Of a DNA stretch of 64,000 nucleotides, positions 10,990-21,348 are shown in pieces. The DNA comes from Leptodactylus fallax. Taxonomy: Eukaryota; Chordata; Amphibia; Anura; Leptodactylidae. The position numbers were made by a program, and so were the translations under genes. The notes under the pieces were generated by a model. It saw only the letters and a program-made list of their open reading frames with translations, was not told where the DNA came from and searched no databases. How positions within the stretch are numbered: position 1 is the stretch's first letter; each line of letters starts with the position of its first letter. The stretch covers positions 5,128,001 to 5,192,000 of the forward strand of contig CAMRHE010000076.1 in NCBI GenBank assembly GCA_947044405.1. Direction: 5' to 3'.

Positions 10990-11205
10990 CAAAAATTCTT
11001 CTTTTTCATCTTCATTCTTCTTTTTTCACAATCTTCTTCTTCCTCTTCTTGTTCTTCTTTTTCTACATATGGTTATTTATTTCTCCTCCATACTTTCTTC
11101 TTGATTCCTTTCTTCACATTCTTCACTTTTTCCTTCCCTTCTTCTTTGCCTTTTACCGAATTCTCCTTCTTCCATCCCTTCACCTACTTCCTCACTTCTT
11201 CCCCA
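10990..11205 (+). repeat. Polypyrimidine tract
   Basis: Strongly strand-biased T/C-rich stretch dominated by TTCTTC, TTTTTC and TCCTTC words. The Phe/Leu/Ser-rich open frames here are compositional. Confidence 0.85.
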
Positions 11206-12734
11206 GTAACCAACACAATTAAAATCTAATTTCGCTAGTCCCAGGGGTCTGACCACCCATTGCCCCTTAATTTGAAGCTCTTAATAAAACAATGAATTGA
11301 ATATTGAAATCTATTTTCGACACAAGTTAATTTAATGAAATACATTTGGTATAGTAATTATATAATAATAGATTTTTGTTTACCATGCACTATATGTTCT
11401 TTTGGATTTGTTTCATCTATAATTCATGTGTTTTTGTTTATACGATTGCTACTGTGTGTAATAAAAATAGCTGTCACGCATCCAGATAGACTGCAAAACA
11501 ATAGAGGAAAGATTGCAAGCAAGGGAGAGACATGTCAGTGAAGAAGTGGAGAAATTAATTCATACTGTATGTATTCTCTATGTATAGGACACCCAATTAT
11601 CAACCTGCTCTATGTTTGGAACTGGCCATCCTAAAAAACTCATTATTTGACCTCCTCAGTATTCCAAGAAGATATAACTCCTATCGAACGGAAAGCCGTG
11701 GATTGATCATGTTAAAAATCCATTAAAGACATCTTCTAAGGAAATAACTCTTATGGGTTAAATTGAATGTCATAGGAATAACCTTCTAAAAACAAAAATG
11801 ACCATATTTCGTAAGATTTATTTAAAACATCTATGCTGTCCTATATAGATAATATATAACGTGACAGAATGGGTCCGTGTTGTTTCATCAATGGAGGTTA
11901 CGTCAATAGAAGAAGATGGAAAATATCCTTGAAAATAACCTTGAATTTTCATCTACTTCTGAAGCTAGCCTTCCACAATTTCAGCAAGATCAACTGACCC
12001 AATTCTCACCTGTTGGAAAGAAAAGGGATTGGGCATATTGGATTTCAATATGAGATATAAGCATGGCTCCTCCTACAATGGGACAGGTTTCCTTTAACAT
12101 AGCCAATGAATGGTTGTTTGCAGAACAGAACGTGACCAATTGAGACACAATTTTGCTTTTTGTAATAAGTGGTCAGACAAATTTTAATGATCTTTACATG
12201 TATACAAATCTATCCTTCCTTTCCATCTGCTTTGAGAAATCCTGAAATAAGTAGAACAAGATGACCAGCTTTAAAAGAAATGTGTTATTTTGTTCGTCAT
12301 TGTGAGTAGCGTAAGAGATTTTACTTCTTAAAGCAGATCTTGTGCCACTTATCTTGGTATATCTCAAAATAGTCAAAAAAGTAAGGAAATACACATCTCT
12401 ATTTGTGGTGGCTTGGACATTTCTCATGGGAATTGCCAGCTTTAGACTTCTTGTAGTCTATACAATGTCTCAGTATCATAACCACATGGCAATGGTGGGT
12501 TAATAGTACAATCTATTATCTTGCAGTATTGGGGCCCTGGATTAGAATGCAACACAAGGAAACATCTGAATGTATGTTCTCCAGGAGCTTGAAGATCCTG
12601 GCTGTCTAGGCAAAATTTGGAAGAGGTCTCACCAATTACCATATGTAATACTGGTGTATTCTTATTAGGCACAGAGGACTTTGGGCTCCATAAGACATAA
12701 GGGCCTCGATTATTACTGCTACCTCTGCATAGAG
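11206..12734. other. No gene recognised
   Basis: AT-rich sequence without domains, RNA signatures or repeat boundaries that I can support. Confidence 0.5.
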
Positions 12735-12921
12735 TCCACTTGGGGACCCCCAAATGGAAACCTATACGCATAAAAAAGCTGTTTACCTGGGAAACCCACA
12801 GACCCCATTGACTATAATGGGGTCCGTGTGGTTTCCGCTCGGTTTCCGCATGAAACAAACAGAGAGGAATGTGCTGCTTTCCTGAACGGAAACCTGAACG
12901 CAGATGTGAACCGGGCCTTAG
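12735..12921. repeat. Half copy of a foldback element
   Basis: It contains CTATACGCATAAAAAAGC, TTTACCTGGGAAACCC, ACTATAATGGGGTCC and GTGTGGTTTCCGC blocks and ends GCAGATGTGAACCGGGCC. This is the same family as the complete palindromic copy at 27121-27462 and the partial copy at 36357-36553. The 208-codon minus-strand open frame overlapping it is produced by the repeat. Confidence 0.8.
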
Positions 12922-13174
12922 TCTTAACATAGACAGGAACTGGTGTGAGCAATGACAATTTTTGTACAGCACTACAGAATATATTGGCAATGCATATGGA
13001 ACATGAAACAAATCCCATCTATATATGCTATGAGATGGATAAGTCACTGCCTTCTGCAAGATCAGCACACTCCTCTCCTGCTGCTGTCATCATTTTCATG
13101 ATTCCATTCTTAACTAAAACATCTAATAATTCAGCACAGAACAATAAATGTACCATAGCCATAGAACTACATGA

Positions 13175-13412
13175 TACGCAACCCAATTTCAAGTTATCCG
13201 AAATTTTGCTGTGATAAAATAAAGATAAGCAGGCGAGACAAGGCTATGTACAACTTCCTAAGAGACCCATCACATAACTCATAATGGTTGAGTAGCTCAT
13301 TTGGATGTCAAAGTTTTTGTGGTAGAAGGTATTTTTTTTTTTACTTTTACTTTTTTTTACTGATTGGTAGAATTGTGATATTTTTTGGAGCTCTTCTGCC
13401 ACTTTCCATGAT
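13175..13412. repeat. Dispersed repeat, copy 1
   Basis: It shares about 235 bp in the same orientation with 17497-17733: ACCCAATTTCAAGTTATCCG, CAAAGTTTTTGTGGTAGA and TGGTAGAATTGTGA blocks in the same order. On the minus strand both copies carry a similar short open frame (YHKNF words). It could be a transposon fragment or processed pseudogene of unknown identity, or one half of an old duplication. Confidence 0.7.
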
Positions 13413-13832
13413 TTAATTCTCAAAAACTCACAGAACAATAAAAGTGCCACTGGGAAATTTCTTAAGCAAAATGCACCAGAATTCTGGCATGATTTGCACC
13501 AAATGCTGTCTAACAAGCTGTGTGCAACATTTCTCAAATTTTTTGGACACTTTTTAGATGCTTTCCAACTTGTGCAAAAAAGGTTGTGGCCTTTAGGGAA
13601 ACGGCTTCAACTCCATGTGCCAAGAACTTTTAAGCCAACTTATAAGTGGTGTATTGTTAGACTAGATCAGGGATCGGCAACCTTTTTTGTATGGTATGAC
13701 GATTTTTTTGTGCCGATAATTATCAGGATGTTGACTTCTACATGAAGATCATATAACACAATCCAATATCAGCAACCAATTAATTAGCCAATTAAAAGCA
13801 AGTCTACCACCTCCGCAAGCATATTCAACTAC

Positions 13833-14223
13833 CACCACAGTGTTACAGAGCACACTACAGTGATAAAGAACATATCTTTATTATATATGTCACTTTTCTA
13901 GATTTGAAGAAAAATAACCTCTAAGTCTAATGCAAGTTGGTGCACTGGGGGCGGGCCTTCAGCTCCCTGGAGCACTGCTCTTGCTGCTCACCTAGGATGG
14001 GTTATGTCATAGCAATGGGAAGATCAACTGTTACTGCATGGGGTCTTGAAGATAGAGGTCTGAGAGGCGAAAGCAGTATTCTACGGAGATGAAGGCCCGT
14101 CTCCAGTGCACCAACTAACTTATTTGCATAAGACTTCAGTGTTGTTTTTCTCCAAATCTAGAAAAGTGACATATATAGAAAAGGTATGATGTGTATAAGT
14201 GTAATGTGCTCTGAAACACGGTG
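13833..14223. mobile_element. Foldback element nested in the hAT insertion
   Basis: Terminal inverted repeats of about 130 bp: the left end has ACAGAGCACACTACA, ATATATGTCACTTTTC, TAGATTTGAAGAAAAA and GGTGCACTGG, and the right end repeats the same blocks inverted. It is non-coding. Confidence 0.8.
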
Positions 14224-14243
14224 ATAAGAACATGTGTGAAAAT

Positions 14244-14981
14244 GCTAAGTCTTTAAAGACACAATGGCGGTAAAAAAGGATCCATCCCGTGTGGATAAAA
14301 AAGGCATTTCTCTGTAATAGTAATACAAGTTTAGTTTAGAAAAGAAATGGACAAACAAATAAAGCTAGATATACATAAAAAAATTTCACATACCAAAGTG
14401 TCTTGGTGCCAACATCTGTCTCACTGTCCTGTATGGGGGACTGCGCATGCGCAGGTTCCTAGATGCCAAAAACAGCTCAGCGTCATATAATATAAACCGC
14501 ACATGCTTGATCTGCCCATGTACAATAGAAGTCCACAGGAGGCAGTCGCTTGCCGCCCTCAGCACTTAGAATGATCCACTCACTGGGTCTCCGAATGCTG
14601 CCGGCTGCTATCAGAATACAGATATGTCAGCAGGCTCAATAGAAAAAGGGTTAAAAATAAAATACAATGCCATATAAATTGTATACAATGTGATGTTCAT
14701 AGGTTAATAATATACAGAATATTCATATGGGGGTAATATAAATAAACGGAATGATAAATAATATAAAAATAAACAAATATAATCATATTAAAAAATAGAT
14801 ACACAAGGGAATAGATACACAAAATATTAAGTTACTCATATGTTACTACTAGGTGTAATTGCAGCAATTTATATCGAAAAATGACAATTAGAAGTATTGA
14901 TATAATATTACTAAACTATAATATTATAATAATATTGTTATTAGGAACTATAAGTCCCATACAGACAGAGTAAAAAACATT

Positions 14982-15024
<43 letters not shown>

Positions 15025-15401
15025 TGATAGCAGCCGACGGCCATCAGCCTCCGGAGACCTGGTGAGTGGAGTGTGCATGTTCAGCACGTGGAGTTCTATT
15101 GCGCATGCGCAGATCAAGCATGCGCAGTTTATATTATATGACACAGAATTGTTTATGAAGCCTAGCGACTTGCACAAGCGCAGTCTCCCATACAGGACAC
15201 AGATCTCGGCGACAGGACACTTTGGTATGTGCAATTTTTTTATGTATATCTAGCTCTATTTGTTTTTCCTTTTCTCTGCTGAACTAAACTTGTATTAACT
15301 TTAGAGAAAAGTGCCATTTTTATCCACGTTATTAGCTGATAATCTGACCCTCCGTAGTGGTCGATCCTTTTTGAAAGCCATTGTGCATTTAAAGACTAAG
15401 C
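14244..15401. repeat. Large inverted repeat, arms about 380 bp
   Basis: The left arm (14244-14620) and right arm (15020-15401) are inverted copies: AAGTCTTTAAAGACACAATGG, AATACAAGTTTAG, AGCTAGATATACATAAAAAA, ACATACCAAAGTGTC, TGCGCATGCGCA and GGCTGCTATCAGAATA recur in mirrored order. The spacer is AT-rich and ends in an AT dinucleotide array (14982-15021). Divergence between the arms is clear, so it is not recent. Inverted or tandem arms are common in Penelope-like retroelements; a link to these is inferred from the hammerhead-like motif beyond the right arm. Confidence 0.85.
14982..15021. repeat. AT dinucleotide microsatellite
   Basis: About 20 AT units at the junction between the spacer and the right arm of the inverted repeat. 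The tyrosine/isoleucine open frames on both strands are artefacts. Confidence 0.97.
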
Positions 15402-15453
15402 AGTTGTACACATGTGATATCTCAAGTTGTACACATCTGATATCCATTGTACA

Positions 15454-15497
15454 CATGAGAAAGGGGCTTTGAACGCCGAAAGGCATTGCGTGTAGGA
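15454..15497 (+). ncRNA. Decayed hammerhead-like motif
   Basis: It reads ACATGAGAAAGGGGC, a short loop, then CGCCGAAAGGC followed by ATTGCGTG. The CGAAA part and the GGGGC/CGCC stem are present, but the first box is ATGAGAA rather than CTGANGA, so self-cleavage is not expected. Its position just outside the inverted-repeat arm matches hammerhead placement in ribozyme-bearing retroelements. Confidence 0.35.
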
Positions 15498-15903
15498 ACC
15501 AAATAAAGAAAAATTCTATTCAAGTTTTGGGCTAGCGCAGATTCCTGTTCTCCTTGTCCAACCGGATCCTTATCTGTTTGGTTCTGGAACCGGTCCTCTG
15601 TGGAATATATTATTCTTTTATACTTGCTTCAAGGTATAAAAACAAATGCTATCCTCTGAGCATCGTCACTCATGCCCAGACACAATGTCACACCTCATGC
15701 TTCCACACTTAGTACCTCCTCTCCTGAAGCAGCAAAGCTAAGAGAGCCCTGTTCCAGGTAGATAGGCCTGAATTGCCATCTTCGGCACTGGTGCCAGAGG
15801 TTTCTGATCCCTGGACTAGATGGTCTAACATTACGCCAGATTTATCAAACAGCATCAGACACTTTGATAAATTTGGCACAGTTTAAGACTGTGTAGTCTA
15901 AGA

Positions 15904-17440
15904 CTAATAATAATAATAATAATAGTCCTTTAATAGTCCCACAATGGGGAAATTCAGTGTGTTACAGCAGCAAAGATAAGCAGATACAAATACAAATACA
16001 ACATGTACAGGAATGTTCCAAGGTGAGAGGCATTACATTGATAGTAGACAGACAGATAGGAAGTAGCAGAGGAGGGGGGGAGGGATATAACAGGCAGAGA
16101 GATATTTCAGTTCTCTGTGTGTAATGATCTCCGCTTAGGTCGGTGTTGGTTGTACAGCCTGACCGCGGTGGGGAGGAAAGACTTCCGATAGCGCTCCTTC
16201 TCACACCTAGGGTGGAGCAGTCGGTCACTGACAGTACTGCCCAGCGCAATCACAGTCTCATGCATGGGATGGGAGTTATTCTCCCGCATGGAGCTCACCA
16301 CGGACAGTATCCTTCTGTCACCCACCACCTGCACTGGGTCCAGTGGTCTCCCCAGGACAGAGCTGGCCCTTCTAATCAGCTTGTCAAGTTTATTTCTGTC
16401 CCTGGTTGATATACTGCTCCCCCAGCAGGCCACTCCAAAGAAGATGGTTGATGCCACTACCGAGTTGAAGAAAGTTCTAAGAAGTGCCCCCCGGATTCCA
16501 AAGGCTCTCAGCTTCCTAAGCAGGTAGAGCCTGCTGTGGCCCTTCCTGTACAGGGCCTCCATATGATCTGCCCAGTCCAGCTTATTATTAAGGAGCAAAC
16601 CCAGGTACTTATAGGTGTTCACAATCTCGATGCCCGTCCCCAGGATGTCCACTGGTTTAGGAGGGCATCTGCCTTTACGGAAGTCCACCACCATCTCCTT
16701 GGTCTTCCCCGCATTAATTTTCAGGTGGTTCCGGTGGCACCAGTCCACAAAATCCCGGTTCAGTACTCTGTAATCCCTGTCATCATCGTCTGTGATGAGG
16801 CCTACTATTGCAGAGTCGTCAGAATACTTCTGTAGCTAGCAGTTAGATGAGTTGCACCTAAAATCTGCAGTGTACAGTGTGAAGAGGAAAGGGGCGAGAA
16901 CCGTACCCTGAGGTGCCCCCGTATTACAGATCACGGTACCTGACACACAGTCTTGGGCTCTCACGTATTGAGGTCGATTTGTGAGGTAGTCTAGGATCAA
17001 GTTGGAGATAACTTGAGCTGTATGGTGTTAAAAGCACTGGAGAAATCAAAGAACATTATTCTCACCATGTTCCCTGGTTTCTCCAGTTGAGACAGAGCCC
17101 TGTGCAGAAGATGGATGATGGCATCATCTACCCCAATCCCCTGCCGCTAAGCAAACTGGAGGGGGTCCATAGCGGGGCTCACTAGAGGGCGGAGATGTGT
17201 GAGAACCAATCTCTCTAAGATCTTCATCAGGTGGGATGTCAGTGCTACAGGTCTGTAGTCGTTGAGGTCCATAGGGTGAGGTTTCTTTGGAACTGGTACC
17301 ACACAAGAAGATTTCCATAATTTAGGGACTATTTCCTGCCTCAGGCTCATATTATACATATATGTAATTATACCACACAGCTGGTCCCCACAAGTCTTAA
17401 TTAGCCTTGCACTGATGTCATCTGGCCCTGCGGCCATTTA
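15904..17440 (-). mobile_element. L2-like LINE, 5'-truncated, dead
   Basis: The minus strand carries the 3' part of a non-LTR retrotransposon. The element is cut at about 17440, just upstream of the AAGPDDISARL region. Its 3' end is not poly(A) but a trinucleotide run (ATT/TAA, 15904-15925) after CCCCATTGTGGGAC and ATTAAAGGAC. A trinucleotide 3' tail and the protein motifs fit the L2/CR1 group, and L2 is my best assignment. It probably served as the kind of machinery that copies SINEs ending in similar A/T trinucleotides. Confidence 0.88.
16107..17437 (-). pseudogene. LINE reverse transcriptase fragment, multiple stops
   Basis: In order on the minus strand: N-terminal palm/finger region with NDYRPVALTSHLMKILERLV; motif A FFDFSSAFNTI (catalytic aspartate present); motif B GAPQGTVLAPFLFTLYT; motif C KYSDDSAIVG (YxDD present); then the thumb-like WCHRNHLKINAGKTKEMVVD and the C-terminal region ending near 16107. 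In-frame stops lie at 17147-17149 and 16836-16838, and the frame is disturbed between motifs A and B near 16990-17030. The catalytic residues survive, but no continuous protein does. The endonuclease domain is missing through 5' truncation. Confidence 0.88.
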
Positions 17441-17496
17441 CTAAGATACTCTTAGTAAATCTACCCCTTGTGATTTAGGCATGGAATTACCTGACG

Positions 17497-17733
17497 CTCA
17501 ACCCAATTTCAAGTTATCCGAATCTTGCTGTGATAGCATAAAGGTAAGCAGGTCAGACAAGACTACGTACAACTTGCTAAGACACCCATCAGACGTAACT
17601 AAAAATGGTCGAGTCGCTGTCTTCCGTATGCCAAAGTTTTTGTGGTAGAGGGTATTTTCTTTGACTTTTACTTTTTTACTGACTGGTAGAATTGTGACAT
17701 CTTTTTGTAGCTCTCCTGCCACTTGTCAACCCT
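17497..17733. repeat. Dispersed repeat, copy 2
   Basis: Same-strand partner of 13175-13412. The two copies bracket the hAT insertion and the LINE. On the minus strand it gives an open frame of 74 codons with the YHKNF word also seen in copy 1. Confidence 0.7.
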
Positions 17734-19801
17734 GAAAATAAGTCATTGTGACAAGGTTTATTTGTGTCCGCACTTGAGTGACATCCAATGGATCTGGAGA
17801 CCAAAGAGCGGCATATTTTAAAATACCATCACTGCTGATGCCTGAAATATTCATTAAAGAAAGTCTGGTTAATAAGTAGAACAGCATAGTCCCAATTTCC
17901 ACAATTCACGTCTCCAGAATCTCGCAGTTTAAGGCTAATTACTATTTTCTGCTACCATTGAGCTAATTAATAATTTTACAGCTACTATTTGTAGTGGGGT
18001 AATTAACATTTTTGTAGCTAGTGGGATATGTGGAATAGCAGATTTAACACTTTAATAAGTAACTGCAAATGAATTGTTACAATATTCATCAAATGGACAA
18101 TTAACTATTCCTTGTCAAGTGGTGGCACAACATGTAATTGTAGGCTTGAATGCATTTCATAAAGAACTATAGAAGTCTTACAATAATGACAGAAAAAAAA
18201 TCACATAGAAATTCAAATAAGGCTGGAGCCAAGGGTTGGGATAACTTTGTAAAAAAAAAAAGAACGGAAAAGCAATTAAGTAGAAATATAAAAAAAAAAA
18301 AAAATTGTGAAATAAAAATAAAGAAAATTAAGTAGGACAAATGTTGGGTTAACAACATAGATTTTTTTACATTTGTTTAAATATTTAATTCGTTTGTTTG
18401 AAGGATTATAGATTTAATTTTAGTGTTAATAACTGAATACAGTATATGTATGTAAAAATAAATATTTCAGGGTTTAGTTTCATATAAACAGTCACCTAAA
18501 ATGCGCAAAAATGTAAAAATTAAATTGGATTAATGTATATTTATAAAAATCTAATCTAACGTTATAAATAAAAGGCAATTATAAATATTTCTGATGATAC
18601 ATTTTCTTGTGCGGTTTACAAAATGTTTTCTGTTACTGTTTTTTTTTTTAATTGGTTTTTACTGAACTTTTATTCTTTATTTTTCATCTTTTAGTATGTC
18701 ATGTTTTTTTTTTTTTTTTTTTTACCTTTTACAATTTACAGCATTTTCTACCCTGGTCAAATGGATAACAATCTATATTTTATGCAAAATTATACCAGGT
18801 AATCTTATAACAATTTAATTCATTAATAAATTAAATTAATTCTAATAACCATCTCTGGGGTGTGAAAAAAAAACATTAGTAGTTGAAAATATGCCACAAA
18901 CATGTATGTGCTGTATAGCCTCAGTGCATTGCACGCCTTAATGCAACATCTAGCCAGACATAGATGCTAAAAAAAAACTTTAAAAATAAAAAATAACACC
19001 AAAAACATGGAGCTTTTATTAAAAAAATGGTGCTTTGAAAGGGTTATTTAGGTGACTAATTTAATGAACGAATGGCACCTGTACATCAGAGCAGTATGCA
19101 GGAATTTCCCAAGCTCCCCCTACAGGTGGCTGCAGGTAACCAGAATTTTATGATATCACTCTATGACAATGCATGCATCAGAAAAATTGAGTTCTGACTG
19201 CTATAAAAATATATTAAGAATATATTGGCACAAAATGTTGGCCCTAAAAATAACATGGAGGCAGATTCTAGTATCTAAGGAAGTTTAAAGTCACTTACCT
19301 TGCAATTGTCACAAGTGAAATTGTCGCAAATATGCCTCCAAAACCACTTTCTGAAAAGGGGGCTTGGCGAGGGGGTGTTGTTGGAGGAGACATCTACCCA
19401 ACCAGATTTATCATCATATAGATCTAATTTCTGGGGTAAATGATGCCTAAAATCTACGCCGGTTGCAATCTGGCATAGATTTCAGTGTAAGAGCATAGGC
19501 GGGTGGAGAATGTACCTGTTATCCTCATCGTCTACGCCAGTTCACTCATGAAAACAATGCCTAAATTCTACACCTGTTACTAGATAGTGTACATGTTGGT
19601 GCAGGCGCATGGCCCAGTGGAGGATGAGCCTGATATATGACAAGACTTACATCTCATTATAGATCAGGCTAATCCTCTAGTGCAGTAAGAGTTATCAGAA
19701 CCAGCTTACAATATGCTCGTCCTGATAAATCCCCCCCGATGGTGATAATAGGTAGACAAAAATAGGTTCTGCATTTCCATAGAACAATCTTTTGTTATAG
19801 G
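17734..19801. other. AT-rich DNA, possible conserved non-coding block
   Basis: No gene. The part at 17930-18150 has several homeodomain-type TAATTA or CTAATTA cores and looks single-copy. 18180-18310 is A-rich, and 18640-18730 and 18960-19030 contain homopolymer runs. Nothing further can be supported. Confidence 0.4.
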
Positions 19802-20164
19802 ATTAAAGAGGTTTTCTATGACTTTTTAATTCGAACTATCCTCAGGATAGGTCATCAGTTGAAGATCCCTGGGGTTCCTTGAGCGCCGCTTCCGTTTTGC
19901 AGACCATGTGAGGTCATGTTTATAGGTTACAAGGCCTGATCGCAGCTCAGTCCCATTTAACTGAATAGGCTGACCTTTGATGCCAATCATGGCTGCTATA
20001 CAAATATATGGCACTGTACTTGGTAAGTATTGAAGAGGCTGCATTGCTCACCCCAAAAAAATGAAGTTTCTACAAACAGCTTATTGGTGTCGGAATCGCT
20101 GACGGTCTTTAATCGATGACCCATCCTAAGTATAGGTCATCAATTAGCCTGGAAACCCCTTGAA
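19802..20164. mobile_element. TTAA-type MITE
   Basis: It starts TTAAAGAGGTTTTC and ends GGAAACCCCTTGAA, inverted ends close to the TTAAAGG terminus known from T2-type MITEs. An inner block ATCCTCAGGATAGGTCATCA is mirrored by TAAGTATAGGTCATCAATT near the right end. Non-coding. Confidence 0.75.
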
Positions 20165-21235
20165 CGTCCAAAAACCTTGCAATAAACAACAATAAGAGCC
20201 AAATGCAAATTAATAGATGAAAAGAAAATTTCTTCCTCAACTTGTTTAACTGCCTTTATCAAGGTCATTTCCTTCTCTCCTTTAGCAGAGGCCAGATCTA
20301 GGATTTTGCAGGGTTTTTCTCTACTGAGGGACTGGAAATCCAGCCGTCGGAGGGAAAAATGTTATTGAAAAACCTCCCACCCCTTATAGGCCCATTTTGA
20401 CAGGAAATCTTTCAGAGGCAGCAACATTGATGTGCCCTGAGATTTCATCTGTCTTTTCTTGCTTGAGGAAATGCTGAGCCAGTCTTCCTATTAGGCAAAA
20501 TACACGGAGCACGAAATCCTTCTAACAATCATCTTTTGGTCTGCTCTTACCATGACAGCTTTCTGTCTACTCCTCTGTCAGACAGGACCTGAGAACGAGC
20601 CTTCGATGAGAGCTGCAGCATTACCGAGACATTGACAGGACTTAGAAGGATGCATATTAGCCACTGTCCAAGTTATCGTGAGCAACACACTTTGCATAGA
20701 CGAACCTTACTCAAATGTGCACAGATATGATAAATGTATTAATAGGCCGACGTTCACAAAGGGAAGAGTGCGAAATGTCTTTTCAATTATTTCCTGATTG
20801 GTCTGGAATCTTCCTGACTCAGTCGTCCCATCATTCTGGCAGATGCTGTACCTAACACTTACATAACTTCAGGAGCACAAATGCCAGCTTGCAATAATTC
20901 TGCAGGTGTCTAAACAGATGTACTTTCAGAGACAGCAGAAATACATTTGGGTTGTTGTGATATTAATATTTACATACACAGAGAGCACTTCTACACACTG
21001 TTTTCTCGCCGGAAAGCGACTTTTATCATAAACAGGTAGAAAAATGTGGCAGTTCTGAGGCCTGGCTCATCCACCATAGACACAACTGGCGATAAAAAGA
21101 ATTTTATTTGTACATACAGAATGTTTATCTTGGGGTTCGGATATTAAAGTCTGCCTGTGATTTTAGGAGACAATTCTATTTGAAACCAATCACTTGTCAC
21201 TAGGATATATGGATTTTATGGGTTCATTTGTAAAC
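20165..21235. other. Single-copy-looking DNA, no gene
   Basis: No repeats or coding frames. The composition is more balanced than the flanks between 20400 and 21000, which may mean a conserved non-coding sequence. Confidence 0.35.
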
Positions 21236-21348
21236 AGAGATGGGCAAACTGCTTCAACACAAACCGGATTCGACCCAAATATTCCAAAACTGTTCTTTTT
21301 TAATGAAACTGAACAAATGGAGGTTCACTTATGACAAACAAAAATGTC
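21236..21348. repeat. End fragment of a palindromic hAT-like family
   Basis: It contains AGAGATGGGCAAAC and later ATTCGACCCAAATATTCC, the outer end seen in other copies (22874, 48945, 54254). It directly abuts the 46-bp minisatellite. Confidence 0.5.

Larger units (their letters stand above)
13668..15813. mobile_element. hAT-type insertion, perfect 8-bp target duplication
   Basis: The ends are inverted: CAGGGATCGGCAACC at 13668 and GGTTTCTGATCCCTG ending at 15813. GACTAGAT occurs immediately outside on both sides (13660-13667 and 15814-15821), a perfect 8-bp target duplication. CAGGG termini and an 8-bp duplication are typical of hAT elements. No transposase is present. The 2.1 kb interior carries a smaller foldback (13833-14223), a large inverted repeat (14244-15401) and a hammerhead-like motif (15454-15497), so it is a nest of insertions or a hAT that captured other repeats. 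Confidence 0.88.

Noticed and set aside
12442..13068. 208-codon minus-strand frame as a gene
   Set aside because: It crosses a foldback-repeat copy and shows no domain.
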